The notes under the pieces are model-generated. The model searched no databases, had not been told where the DNA came from, and saw only the letters and a list, made by a program, of their open reading frames with translations. Below are positions 1 through 8,305 of a stretch of DNA of 64,000 nucleotides, piece after piece. The position numbers and the translations under genes were made by a program. Origin of the DNA: an uncultured Sphingomonadaceae bacterium (GTDB lineage Bacteria > Pseudomonadota > Alphaproteobacteria > Sphingomonadales > Sphingomonadaceae); contig CANMGU010000001.1 of NCBI GenBank assembly GCA_947497455.1, forward strand, positions 186,001-250,000. Reading direction: 5' to 3'. Position 1 is the first letter of the stretch; each line of letters opens with the position of its first letter.

Positions 1-180
1 TGGAAAACCGTGCAACAAAACCAGAGTTGGTTTTGAAGGGTCACCTGCTTCACGAAAGAATATCTTGGTCTGCTCAACCGTCTCATAACCATAGGTGGGT
101 GTTTGCGATGCCCAGGCAGCATTAACTTGTGATACAGTCATGACGCTGTAGAGAAATATTAGGGATAGTAGTTTTCGCAT
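1..180 (-). CDS. Alpha/beta hydrolase, N-terminal part (runs off window)
   Basis: Only the first 60 codons lie inside the window. The protein starts with a Sec signal peptide (Met-Arg-Lys, then a hydrophobic core, cleavage likely after Val-Asn-Ala). Near residues 52-60 it shows the strand-turn LVLLHGFP, which is the oxyanion-hole HG motif of alpha/beta hydrolases. A GAAAGGAA ribosome binding site precedes the ATG. It is the third gene of a minus-strand run (dehydrogenase, cupin, hydrolase), so it is probably co-transcribed and under the TetR regulator. The catalytic triad and substrate cannot be judged because the rest is outside the window. Confidence 0.8.
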   Translation of the reverse strand, partial: MRKLLSLIFLYSVMTVSQVNAAWASQTPTYGYETVEQTKIFFREAGDPSKPTLVLLHGFP

Positions 181-231
181 GATATGTTCCTTTCTCGGTA
201 ATTAGTGTTTATTATTAAATGGTTATGCATG

Positions 232-939
232 TTATGACGCAACTAGTTCCAGTGCTTGCGAGCCTTCAGAATCGGATTGAATGGCTGGTGGCAAATGGCC
301 TGTTTTGACAAGGATCAGCGCGCCTTCGTTTGAAAATGGTCGATGTGAAGAGAGATGTGGATTTCGTAGCCAACTTCCCTTCGGATAGTTGCCAAACTCA
401 TCAGAGAAGACACCATCCAAAACGAAAATCTCTTCTCCGCCCCAATGGCGATGCCAACCATGTCTTGCGCCTGGATTCCATTTCACAAGAGCCGTATGCC
501 GGGTACCAAAACTATGCAGTGGCAATACGGTCAATCCCGGCGATGGTCCCGGTACGAAATTCTGCATCCTGGTGTCGATGACCAATTGTTCCCGGTCTGC
601 GGTATCAAACTGATGCAGCTTGACCAGAATCGTTGCCCCATTTTTTGTATAAGGCGCATGGCTGGATCCAATGGGATTTCGGACATATGTGCCGGCGGTG
701 TAGTCGCCTGATTCATCCGAAAAAGTTCCTTCAAGCACCAAATATTCTTCGCCGCCATCATGGGTATGACTTGGGAAAGATGAATTTGGTGCGTAACGGA
801 CGATGCTAGTTGCGCGCGCCACTTCACTACCAATACGGTCAAGCATCATGCGATCCACTCCGGCGGCTGGTGAGGGGACCCAGTCGATATCGCCAGGCCT
901 AATGACCACGGGCTTTGAAAAGTCAGAATTGATATGCAT
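232..939 (-). CDS. Double-cupin protein, ChrR-like
   Basis: This 235-residue protein has two tandem cupin domains (about residues 20-110 and 125-215). Each carries a metal-binding pattern, HTHDGGEEY in the first and HRHWGGEEI in the second, followed by a hydrophobic strand and Gly. This is the layout of ChrR-type cupins used in anti-sigma factors and dioxygenase-like proteins, but the N-terminal zinc anti-sigma domain of ChrR is missing, so a small-molecule metal enzyme or binder is more likely. AAAGGAG precedes the ATG. It lies 52 bases after the dehydrogenase gene and reads in the same direction, suggesting an operon. The substrate is unknown. Confidence 0.85.
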   Translation of the reverse strand: MHINSDFSKPVVIRPGDIDWVPSPAAGVDRMMLDRIGSEVARATSIVRYAPNSSFPSHTHDGGEEYLVLEGTFSDESGDYTAGTYVRNPIGSSHAPYTKNGATILVKLHQFDTADREQLVIDTRMQNFVPGPSPGLTVLPLHSFGTRHTALVKWNPGARHGWHRHWGGEEIFVLDGVFSDEFGNYPKGSWLRNPHLSSHRPFSNEGALILVKTGHLPPAIQSDSEGSQALELVAS

Positions 940-991
940 GATACTTGCTCCTTTGTCTTTTTTGTCAGAGATGAGGTGGTTGCGACGTGGA

Positions 992-1780
992 TCAATTGCG
1001 GCCGGCCATCACGCCGCCATCAACATCCCAGATGGCACCGGTGACCCACGCAGATGTGTCTTCGAGCAAAAAGTCGATGGTCGCGGCGACATCTTCAGCC
1101 TGACCGACCCGTCCAATGGGATGGAAAGCGTCAAATGCATCTGTGATGGTTTGTTCGATTTCATCTTCGTTGATAAACGCGCCATAAATTGGTGTAACGA
1201 CAACGGCAGGTGAGACCGCATTGACGCGAATGCCGAATTCCCCGAGTTCCATTGCCAAATGCTGGGTAAGGGCATGAAGACCGGCTTTGGCCATCGAATA
1301 GGCTGAAGACGGTGTGGCTTTGATCGCCTGTTTCGCCCACATTGAACCGACGTTCACGATCGCGCCGCGACCTTCGGTTTTCATTTTGCTGGCCACCGCC
1401 TGAGTGATGAAAAAGGTCGCCCGGTTCAAGTCATGATATTTGTCATATTCTGCCTTGTCATGCTCCAGAAACGGGGTTGGTTTAAAGGCGCCGGCAGCGT
1501 TGACGAGATAATCAATCGGCCGTGTTTCTGACTGGATTGCATCAACGAAGCGATCAACCTCGGTTTCATTGTACAGATTTATCACTTCGATCTGAATAGT
1601 TCCCGAGCCATTTTCCTCGAGCTGGGCTTTTGCGCGCTCCAGCTTTTCGGCATTGCTTGAGACCAGCAACAGATCGACTCCGCGATTGCGTAGGCGCTGC
1701 GCGGTGGCAAGACCCATGCCGCTGGATCCTCCGATGATTACGGCCAATTGGTTTGTTTGCTTTGCAGTTTGATCAATCAT
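992..1780 (-). CDS. Short-chain dehydrogenase/reductase (SDR)
   Basis: Classical SDR of 262 residues. The NAD(P) motif GGSSGMG is at about residues 17-23, the NAAG stretch follows in the middle, and the active site is Ser with AYSMAKA (Tyr-x-x-x-Lys). The C-terminus ends with the usual [13 protein letters not shown] segment. I chose the ATG at 1780; the frame can be extended by four codons to a TTG at 1792, but that would run into the operator region and has no binding site. First gene of the SDR-cupin-hydrolase unit, divergent from a TetR regulator, so probably induced by the regulator's ligand. The substrate is not predictable. Confidence 0.93.
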   Translation of the reverse strand: MIDQTAKQTNQLAVIIGGSSGMGLATAQRLRNRGVDLLLVSSNAEKLERAKAQLEENGSGTIQIEVINLYNETEVDRFVDAIQSETRPIDYLVNAAGAFKPTPFLEHDKAEYDKYHDLNRATFFITQAVASKMKTEGRGAIVNVGSMWAKQAIKATPSSAYSMAKAGLHALTQHLAMELGEFGIRVNAVSPAVVVTPIYGAFINEDEIEQTITDAFDAFHPIGRVGQAEDVAATIDFLLEDTSAWVTGAIWDVDGGVMAGRN

Positions 1781-1793
1781 GTTTTTATCCAAT

Positions 1794-1811
1794 CTATCTA
1801 ACGGTAGGTAG
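1794..1811. promoter_or_regulatory. Candidate TetR operator 1
   Basis: Imperfect palindrome CTATCTAACGGTAGGTAG, 13 bases upstream of the SDR start. It shares its arms with the second site at 1857-1877. That both sites lie in the dehydrogenase/TetR intergenic region suggests binding by the TetR protein. Assignment is by inference. Confidence 0.6.
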
Positions 1812-1856
1812 TTAACGATGAGTCATAAATAGGCTTGAACAATCAAGAGTCAACCT

Positions 1857-1877
1857 CTATCTATCGAAAGGTAGATA
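1857..1877. promoter_or_regulatory. Candidate TetR operator 2
   Basis: Palindrome with arms TATCTAYC and GRTAGATA around a 4-base centre (1858-1877), 18 bases before the tetR ATG. Together with the related site at 1794-1811 it would let the TetR protein repress both the SDR operon and itself. Confidence 0.65.
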
Positions 1878-1895
1878 AAAATAGGAATTTTGCAG

Positions 1896-2447
1896 ATGAA
1901 GCGATCCGAAAAAGCGAACGAAATCCTTGATGTTGCGGAGAAAATGGCGCGACAAGGTGGTTATAATAATTTTAGTTTTCGCGAGATCGCCAAAGCTGTC
2001 GACGTGAAATCGTCCAGCGTGCACTATCATTTTCCGACTAAGGATGATCTGGGTGCGGCTGTCGTTCGGCGCTATACAGACAGGTTTCTGGATGCACTTG
2101 GTGATCCTGAGAGTGTCGAATCATCCGAATCAGCGATCGCCGATTATATTGGCTTGTATCGCAATGCCCTTGTTGATGATGGCCTGATGTGCCTGTGCGG
2201 CATCATGGGCGCTGAAGTCGAAGCGTTGCCGCCGATAGTGGGTGCAGAGGCCAGGCAGTTTTTTGAAAGAAATATAAAATGGCTGGTTGCAGTTCTGTCG
2301 CAAACCAATGTTTCCAATCCCGCATCGGATTTACGTGTCCGGGCTCTTCATATCATAGCGACCTTAGAAGGCGCTATGATCGTTGCGCGCAGCCTCGATG
2401 ATCATGAAATATTTGATAGCATTGCCAATGAGCTTTCAAGTTTATGA
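1896..2447 (+). CDS. TetR/AcrR family transcriptional regulator
   Basis: A 183-residue regulator. The N-terminal helix-turn-helix covers about residues 4-50, with the typical FSFREIAKAVDVKSSSVHYH recognition segment and following KDDLG. The rest is an all-helical ligand domain of unknown specificity. The ATG at 1896 is preceded by AGGA at 1883; a TTG two codons earlier is less likely. It is divergent from the SDR-cupin-hydrolase unit, and two matching palindromes lie between them, so it most likely represses that unit and its own gene. Confidence 0.92.
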   Translation: MKRSEKANEILDVAEKMARQGGYNNFSFREIAKAVDVKSSSVHYHFPTKDDLGAAVVRRYTDRFLDALGDPESVESSESAIADYIGLYRNALVDDGLMCLCGIMGAEVEALPPIVGAEARQFFERNIKWLVAVLSQTNVSNPASDLRVRALHIIATLEGAMIVARSLDDHEIFDSIANELSSL

Positions 2448-2498
2448 AAGTGAGTGATTTTCGATGGCGGCTCGGTCGGTTTCGTTCCTGGTGACCGA

Positions 2499-3839
2499 TC
2501 ATCGTACGAGCTGTGTCACAACATTTTCGAGCCATTCCTGCCTACCGGAAACCGGAGCCGGTGCACGGTTGCTGGCTAGCGCAAATTCCGCAACCTCGTC
2601 GAGATTGACATTGCCTGACAGCATCTTGGCGCCGATACCGCCTCGCCATCCCGCATATCGTTGTTCTTTGAACTGGTCGAGGCGGCCATCCTTGATCATC
2701 TCTTCGGCATTGAGCAGTGCGCGGGCCATGAGGTCAACTGAACCGATATGAGCTTGGGCAACATCTTCCGCCGTGATACTTTGCCGACGAACCTTAGCAT
2801 CGAAATTCAAACCTCCATTCCGCAGGCCTCCGGCTGACAGAATCGACTTCAGTACCAGCGTGACTTCTCGCAGATCATTGGGAAACTGATCGGTATCCCA
2901 GCCATTTTGCGGGTCGCCACGATTGAGGTCGAGCGATCCGAAAATATCCAGCGCGAAGGCCATGTCCACTTCATGTTCAAAACTGAGTCCGGCGAGTGTC
3001 GCGTGATTGGCTTCGATATTGACGCGCACTTCGCGTTCCAGGCCATAGCGCTGCAAGAACGCATGGACGGTCTGCACGGTACTGTCATACTGATGTTTGG
3101 TTGGCTCATGCGGCTTGGGCTCGATCAGGATATCACCGGTGAATCCAATCTTGTGTTTATGATCGACCACAAGGCTTAAAAATCTGCCAAGCTGATCCAA
3201 TTCCTGACCAATATCGGTGTTGAGGATTGTGTCATAGCCTTCGCGGCCACCCCATAGTACATAGTTAGAACCGCCCAATCGGTGGGTTGCATTGAGCGCC
3301 TCGCGTACCTGCAACGCCGCGAAAGCCGCAATTTCGGGATCGGGATTGGTTGATGCCCCGGCCATGTAGCGTGGATGAGAGAAATTATTGGCTGTGCCCC
3401 AAAGCAGTTTGCGCCCTGAACTAGCCATCAATGCTTCAAGATGATCCACTGCCTCGTTGAGGCTTGTTACATGCTCTTGCGCCGTTTCTGCTGGCGCCAT
3501 CACGTCAACGTCGTGAAAGCTGTAAAAAGGCAGGTCGAGGACATTGAAAAGATCAAATGCCGCTTCCCGCTTCGCAGCTGCCGCAGCTTGAGGGTCATCC
3601 ATTTGATGCCATGGCCGGTTAAACCCACCAGCGCCGAAAACATCCGAGCCGTCCCAGCAGAATGTATGCCAGAAACATACAGAGAGCCTTAACTGCTCCT
3701 CCATTGTTTTGCCCATTACCATCCGGCTTTTGTCATAATAGCGATAGGCGAAGTCACTGGTGCTGTCCTGCCCTTCATAGCGGGCTTGGGGCAGGGATTT
3801 GAAATATTCGCCGGAAGCGGAATTGGGATGTTCAGTCAT
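2499..3839 (-). CDS. xylA: Xylose isomerase
   Basis: Converts D-xylose to D-xylulose in the cytoplasm with divalent metal ions. The 446-residue length matches class II isomerases. Visible signatures include the substrate region FCWDGSDVFGAGGF, the WGGREGYD segment, the metal-ligand stretches EPKPHEPTKHQYD and IEANHATLAG, and the DLNRGDPQNGWDTDQFP metal site. AAGGAGC precedes the ATG and overlaps the xylB stop region. The gap to xylB is only 12 bases, so the order xylB-xylA on the minus strand is one transcript. It converges with the tetR gene. Confidence 0.98.
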   Translation of the reverse strand: MTEHPNSASGEYFKSLPQARYEGQDSTSDFAYRYYDKSRMVMGKTMEEQLRLSVCFWHTFCWDGSDVFGAGGFNRPWHQMDDPQAAAAAKREAAFDLFNVLDLPFYSFHDVDVMAPAETAQEHVTSLNEAVDHLEALMASSGRKLLWGTANNFSHPRYMAGASTNPDPEIAAFAALQVREALNATHRLGGSNYVLWGGREGYDTILNTDIGQELDQLGRFLSLVVDHKHKIGFTGDILIEPKPHEPTKHQYDSTVQTVHAFLQRYGLEREVRVNIEANHATLAGLSFEHEVDMAFALDIFGSLDLNRGDPQNGWDTDQFPNDLREVTLVLKSILSAGGLRNGGLNFDAKVRRQSITAEDVAQAHIGSVDLMARALLNAEEMIKDGRLDQFKEQRYAGWRGGIGAKMLSGNVNLDEVAEFALASNRAPAPVSGRQEWLENVVTQLVR

Positions 3840-3851
3840 GAAAGCTGCTCC

Positions 3852-5306
3852 TTAACCCTGACGGGTATTCGTATATAAGTTTTTGAAAATAATGCGTTTC
3901 TCGTAAAGTGCATCGACAAGCTGCGGATCAGGTTCAATCGCTTCGATGATCTCTGGAGCCGCAAGAATGTCCGGCGTATCCATCCCTTCAATCATGATAC
4001 GCGCGAGTCGGGCCGCTCCAAAAGCGGCACCCCTGTCGGCGCCTTTGCGATAGACTAGCGGTTTGCCAATCGCTGAAGCCAGAATTCGGCCCCAATAGCG
4101 CGAGCGCGACCCGCCGCCGATGACGTTAAGTTGTTTGATCTGATTACCGCAAGCCGCGATGGCATCCGCGCCATCTGCATAAGCAAAGGCGATACCCTCA
4201 AGCGCGGCTTGCCCCAACGCCGTCGGATCGGTTTCATGGGTCAGGCCGTAAAAGGCGCCGGTCGCGTGCGGGTCATTATGAGGCGTGCGTTCTCCGGAAA
4301 GGTAAGGTAGAAAAATTTCACCCTTGGTCGGGCACCCCCGCATTTCGGCGGCGGCAAATAGGGCTGGTGTATCACGAAAGCCGACAGTTCTTGCTACCCA
4401 ATCCACGGCGCTGGCAGCACTCAGCATGACCGACATCTGGTGCCACAGGTCCGGTAAGGCGTGGCAAAAGGTATGGACGCCATCTGTCGGATTGGGACGA
4501 TATTGATCGTCAACATGAAAAATCACTCCGGACGTGCCGATGGACAACATGGTTTCGCCCGCTCCAGCAACACCGGACCCCACCGCGCCTGCTGCATTGT
4601 CGCCGCCGCCTGCTGCTATAGGAACCGATTTCATGCCCCAGCGCGAAGCCAGTTCCGCTGACAAGAAAGCGCTTTCATCCGGGCCCTCGACCAGTTCCGG
4701 CATATGCGACAGATCCAGGCCAGTGGCCTGCAGCATTTGTTCTGACCATTGCCGTTTGCCGGTATCGAGCCATAATGTTCCAGCAGCATCCGACATATCG
4801 GAAACCATTGCGCCAGAAAGCTTGTAGCGCAGCCAGTCCTTCGGCAATAATATCTTGGTAATTCTAGAGAAGATGTCCGGCTCGTGTTTCTGCACCCATA
4901 ATATTTTAGGTGCTGTGAAGCCTGGCATTGCCGTGTTGCCAGTAATATCTGCCAATTGCGGAACTGCGATTTTCAACGCATTGCATTCTTTATGGCTGCG
5001 TCCGTCGTTCCACAAAATCGCCGGGCGCAATATGCTGTCATCTGCCCCCATCAAAACCGCGCCGTGCATCTGCCCTGCGATGCCGATTGCTGAAATTTGA
5101 CTGCGCAAGTCGTCGGGTAGTTGCCGGATCGCCAAATCGACGGCTTCCATCCAGTCTTCCGGATCTTGTTCGCATTGCAAGGGGTGAGGGCGCTGGACCT
5201 CCAAAGAGCTATTTGCCTCTGCCAACACGGTATCGCTGCCATCAACGATGACCGATTTGACTCCGGAGGTACCCAGATCAATGCCGAGATATAGGTGTGG
5301 ATTCAT
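3852..5306 (-). CDS. xylB: Xylulokinase
   Basis: FGGY-family kinase (484 residues) that phosphorylates D-xylulose to xylulose 5-phosphate. The N-terminal nucleotide-binding loop LGIDLGTSGVK, the substrate region GQMHGAVLM, and the C-terminal GGGSRSRYWGRILA segment are all present. It is the first gene of the xylB-xylA pair and lies back-to-back with the lacI-type gene. The start has only a weak ribosome binding site. A palindrome of the lacI-regulon type sits in the shared upstream region, so sugar-dependent control is likely. Confidence 0.97.
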   Translation of the reverse strand: MNPHLYLGIDLGTSGVKSVIVDGSDTVLAEANSSLEVQRPHPLQCEQDPEDWMEAVDLAIRQLPDDLRSQISAIGIAGQMHGAVLMGADDSILRPAILWNDGRSHKECNALKIAVPQLADITGNTAMPGFTAPKILWVQKHEPDIFSRITKILLPKDWLRYKLSGAMVSDMSDAAGTLWLDTGKRQWSEQMLQATGLDLSHMPELVEGPDESAFLSAELASRWGMKSVPIAAGGGDNAAGAVGSGVAGAGETMLSIGTSGVIFHVDDQYRPNPTDGVHTFCHALPDLWHQMSVMLSAASAVDWVARTVGFRDTPALFAAAEMRGCPTKGEIFLPYLSGERTPHNDPHATGAFYGLTHETDPTALGQAALEGIAFAYADGADAIAACGNQIKQLNVIGGGSRSRYWGRILASAIGKPLVYRKGADRGAAFGAARLARIMIEGMDTPDILAAPEIIEAIEPDPQLVDALYEKRIIFKNLYTNTRQG

Positions 5307-5415
5307 GGGGCTAACCGGTCACCAATTTCGCGTCTAACCAGCCTGGTGGCCAAGGCAATATCCGGCGCATTCCGGCTTGTCATCTTGCTATCTCTCCGTA
5401 ACTTCTGACTCGTGC

Positions 5416-5433
5416 ATTCGTATGTTTATGAAT
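5416..5433. promoter_or_regulatory. Palindrome upstream of xylBA and lacI
   Basis: An 18-base inverted repeat, ATTCRTA-4-TAYGAAT, in the divergent xylB/lacI region. It differs from the TGACAAC-type sites and could serve a second regulator or be promoter sequence. Function is inferred from position only. Confidence 0.35.
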
Positions 5434-5464
5434 CAACCATCCTTTTAAGTGAGGTTTTGAGTAA

Positions 5465-5478
5465 TGACAACCTTGTCA
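5465..5478. promoter_or_regulatory. Candidate LacI-family operator (xylB/lacI)
   Basis: TGACAACCTTGTCA is palindromic except for its two central bases. The same arms recur at 6645-6656 (before the sugar porter) and 8181-8192 (before zwf). Three copies placed before the transcription units of one sugar cluster make it the best candidate binding site for the LacI-family protein encoded just downstream. Confidence 0.65.
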
Positions 5479-5553
5479 AAACCTTGTTCTTGTGCCAATT
5501 TGATTCTAAGCAAGGTCCAGAGGATCAACGGCTTGCGCCGAAAGGGATGAGGT

Positions 5554-6597
5554 TTGGAGAACAGGACGAGCGAGAGGCCGCACCAACGCGCGACCATGAT
5601 CGACGTGGCCAAGGACGCCGGCGTATCGTTCAAAACCGTGTCTCGGGTACTTAATGGCGAAAGCAATGTTCGGGAAGAAACACGCCGACTTGTCATGAGT
5701 GCTGCGGAAAGACTGGACTATAAGCTGAACGTGGCGGCGCGTAGTCTGCGCGTCGGCGGCCCCCAAATCATTGCGCTTCTGGTGCAAAACCCTAGCCGCA
5801 GCTATATTGAAAGCGTTCACCTCGGCGCGCTGCAGCGCTGCCACAAAACCGGTATGCATCTGATCATGGAAGAATGTGAAGATGGTCTGGCCGAGATTGA
5901 ATCGATGATCAACAACACATCACCAGTTGGTGTGGTGGTAACGCCGCCTTTGTGCGACAATCCCGATCTCATAAAAATGCTTGATGCGAAAAAGATCCGC
6001 TATGTGCTAATTGCGCCGCGTAATCCGAGTGCAGCACAGGCATCGATCAACATCAATGATGAGATCGCGGCCCAGGAAATGACCGAGCATCTTCTGTCCC
6101 TCGGGCATACGCGCATCGGCTTTATCAAGGGGCATCCGGATCATAGTGTTTCGGCAAAGCGCTATGATGGCTATTCAAAGGCGATGGTGTCGGCTGATAT
6201 TGCTATAGATTCAGAGCTTATCCAGCAGGGAGAGTTTTCATGGGCGTCTGGTCTTGCATGCGCCGAGAGACTTCTTGATTTACCAGATCCACCGAGCGCG
6301 GTTTTTGCCAGCAACGATGATATGGCTGCAGCCGTTATAGCGGCTGCCTATCGTCGGAACATTCACGTGCCCAATGACTTGTCAGTGGTTGGGTTTGACA
6401 ATACGCAAGTCGCTGCGGTGATCAGTCCGCAGCTGACGACGGTAAACCAGCCTATTGCCGATCTGGTCTCGGAAGCAGTTGGGCTGTTGACCGATCAGAC
6501 ATTTCAATCCGGTGATCGGCCCAAGCCGATATTTCTAGATCATCACCTGGTTAAGCGTGAGTCTGCCGGGCCCGCAAAAGCAAAAGTTTCAGCATAG
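5554..6597 (+). CDS. LacI family transcriptional regulator of the sugar cluster
   Basis: 347 residues with the LacI layout. The helix-turn-helix is at residues 14-40 (TMIDVAKDAGVSFKTVSRVL), followed by the hinge helix near AARSLRVG and a periplasmic-binding-protein-like ligand domain ending in the GFDNTQVA region. The TTG at 5554 has AAGGGAT upstream and gives the usual short arm before the DNA-binding domain; an ATG at 5596 would start inside the helix-turn-helix. It sits between xylBA and the porter/zwf genes, and three related palindromes mark the promoters, so it probably controls the whole cluster. The effector (xylose, gluconate or an ED intermediate) is unknown. Confidence 0.93.
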   Translation: MENRTSERPHQRATMIDVAKDAGVSFKTVSRVLNGESNVREETRRLVMSAAERLDYKLNVAARSLRVGGPQIIALLVQNPSRSYIESVHLGALQRCHKTGMHLIMEECEDGLAEIESMINNTSPVGVVVTPPLCDNPDLIKMLDAKKIRYVLIAPRNPSAAQASININDEIAAQEMTEHLLSLGHTRIGFIKGHPDHSVSAKRYDGYSKAMVSADIAIDSELIQQGEFSWASGLACAERLLDLPDPPSAVFASNDDMAAAVIAAAYRRNIHVPNDLSVVGFDNTQVAAVISPQLTTVNQPIADLVSEAVGLLTDQTFQSGDRPKPIFLDHHLVKRESAGPAKAKVSA

Positions 6598-6644
6598 CAT
6601 TCAGGACATAATGAATAGGATCGCGACGACGTGCATATTTGAAA

Positions 6645-6656
6645 GTCAACGTTGTC
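6645..6656. promoter_or_regulatory. Candidate LacI-family operator (sugar porter)
   Basis: GTCAACGTTGTC, 27 bases before the porter ATG. With the next base it is the exact reverse complement of the 13-mer at 8180-8192. The CG-centred AACGTT core is typical of LacI-family operators. Confidence 0.65.
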
Positions 6657-6683
6657 TATTTTTGAGAAGGGGAGGATTAATCC

Positions 6684-8090
6684 ATGCAAACGCATGAAAA
6701 TGAACAGACCAATATGGGGTTCATAGCGCTAATCGTGTCGATCGCGACGATTGGCGGATTTCTGTTTGGCTATGATAGCGGTGTTATCAACGGCACGGTC
6801 GATGGTCTCAGAGCCGCTTTTAATTCTGACAGCGTAGGTACAGGCTTCAACGTGGCATCGATGCTGCTCGGTTGTGCGGCCGGTGCTTTTGCAGCTGGTA
6901 AGTTGTCCGACATGTTCGGTCGCCGGAACCTCTTATTGGTAGCAGCCCTATTCTTCATCGTCAGCGCGTTTGGATCGGGTATTGCCGGATCATCGATCGA
7001 ATTTGTTATTTATCGCATCCTCGGGGGCCTCGCCGTTGGTGCCGCCAGTGTGACTGCACCAGCCTATGTCAGCGAAGTCACCCCGGCTTCGATGCGTGGT
7101 CGCTTGTCCAGTATTCAGCAGATCATGATTATTATCGGTCTGACGGCTGCTTTTCTTTCGAATTATCTACTGGCTGCTTCAGCTGGAGCCTCAACCAATA
7201 TCTTCTGGATGGGTTACGAGGCCTGGCGCTGGATGTTCTGGATTGAAATTATTCCGGCAACGATTTTTTTGCTGGCGCTTCTCGCTATTCCGGAAAGTCC
7301 TCGGTTCCTGGTCGTGAAAGGACGCGATGCGCAAGCCGAAAGCGTACTTACCCGCCTGTTTGGAGGTGACACGGCGGCATCGAAAGTCAAAGAAATCAGG
7401 ACTACGCTTGCTGACGACCATGCGCCAAAATTCTCTGATTTGATGGACAAAACGACCGGCAAGGTTCGGACTATCGTGTGGGTAGGTATCGGCCTTGCAA
7501 CTTTCCAGCAACTGGTCGGGATCAATATTGTTTTCTATTATGGAGCGGTCCTTTGGCAGGCAGTTGGGTTCAGCGAGAATGACGCACTATTGATTAATAT
7601 ATTAAGCGGAACATTGTCGATCATTGCCTGCCTCGCGGCAATTGCCCTGATTGACAAGATCGGCCGCAAGCCCTTGTTGATTATTGGTTCTGCTGGAATG
7701 GCGCTGACTCTGGGTATCATGGCTGCAGCCTTTTCGAGCGGGTCGATCGTCAATGGCCAACTGGTATTGTCTGACAATGCCGGCACGATAGCCCTGATCA
7801 GTGCCAATGCCTACGCGGCCTTGTTCAACTTTAGCTGGGGACCAGTCATGTGGGTTATGCTGGGCGAAATGTTCCCGAACCAGATACGCGGATCTGGCTT
7901 GGCCGTCAGTGGTCTGGCGCAGTGGCTATCCAACTTCGGTATCACCATGGCGTTTCCCATCATGCTGGTCAGCATTGGTCTGGCCGGAGCATATGGCTTC
8001 TATGCCCTTTGTGCCGCAATCTCGGTCTTCTTTGTCTACAAGATGGTCAAGGAAACTCGCGGCAAGGAACTGGAGGAAATGGAAGGCTGA
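6684..8090 (+). CDS. Sugar porter family MFS transporter
   Basis: A 468-residue inner-membrane proton/sugar symporter with 12 predicted membrane segments. Family marks are visible: GGFLFGYDSGVING in helix 1, the D-x-x-GRR loop after helix 2, AYVSEVTPASMRG after helix 4, PESPRFLV in the central loop, GQ-like FQQLVGIN in helix 7, and DKIGRKPLL in the second half. These match XylE/GalP/GLUT-type carriers. GGGGAGG precedes the ATG. The position between the LacI regulator and zwf, with its own operator, points to import of a sugar used by this cluster (xylose or glucose); the exact sugar cannot be read. Confidence 0.95.
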   Translation: MQTHENEQTNMGFIALIVSIATIGGFLFGYDSGVINGTVDGLRAAFNSDSVGTGFNVASMLLGCAAGAFAAGKLSDMFGRRNLLLVAALFFIVSAFGSGIAGSSIEFVIYRILGGLAVGAASVTAPAYVSEVTPASMRGRLSSIQQIMIIIGLTAAFLSNYLLAASAGASTNIFWMGYEAWRWMFWIEIIPATIFLLALLAIPESPRFLVVKGRDAQAESVLTRLFGGDTAASKVKEIRTTLADDHAPKFSDLMDKTTGKVRTIVWVGIGLATFQQLVGINIVFYYGAVLWQAVGFSENDALLINILSGTLSIIACLAAIALIDKIGRKPLLIIGSAGMALTLGIMAAAFSSGSIVNGQLVLSDNAGTIALISANAYAALFNFSWGPVMWVMLGEMFPNQIRGSGLAVSGLAQWLSNFGITMAFPIMLVSIGLAGAYGFYALCAAISVFFVYKMVKETRGKELEEMEG

Positions 8091-8109
8091 TCTATTCTGT
8101 ACAGCGTAA

Positions 8110-8135
8110 GCTGCGGTCTGGTTTCGGACCGCAGC
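8110..8135 (+). terminator. Hairpin after the sugar porter gene
   Basis: GCTGCGGTC and GACCGCAGC form a perfect 9-base stem with an 8-base loop, 20 bases past the stop codon. No T tract follows, so it may be a 3' stability element rather than a simple intrinsic terminator. Confidence 0.5.
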
Positions 8136-8180
8136 CTCTGTATACGAATTCAGTCATCAAACTATAGTTTTTGCAAGCGA

Positions 8181-8192
8181 GACAACGTTGAC
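8181..8192. promoter_or_regulatory. Candidate LacI-family operator (zwf operon)
   Basis: GACAACGTTGAC, 114 bases before the zwf ATG. It is the same element, inverted, as the one before the porter gene. It would place zwf-pgl-edd-glk-eda under the LacI-family regulator. Confidence 0.65.
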
Positions 8193-8305
8193 AGCATGTC
8201 GTTGCCGATTAAAAGAAATGGCTCGTCAGTCTCGCTTCAAAGAGCTTTTTATGAGCGCTAGATTAGTATGAGAAATATTGCTCCAAAACGGATGATAGAA
8301 ATTTG

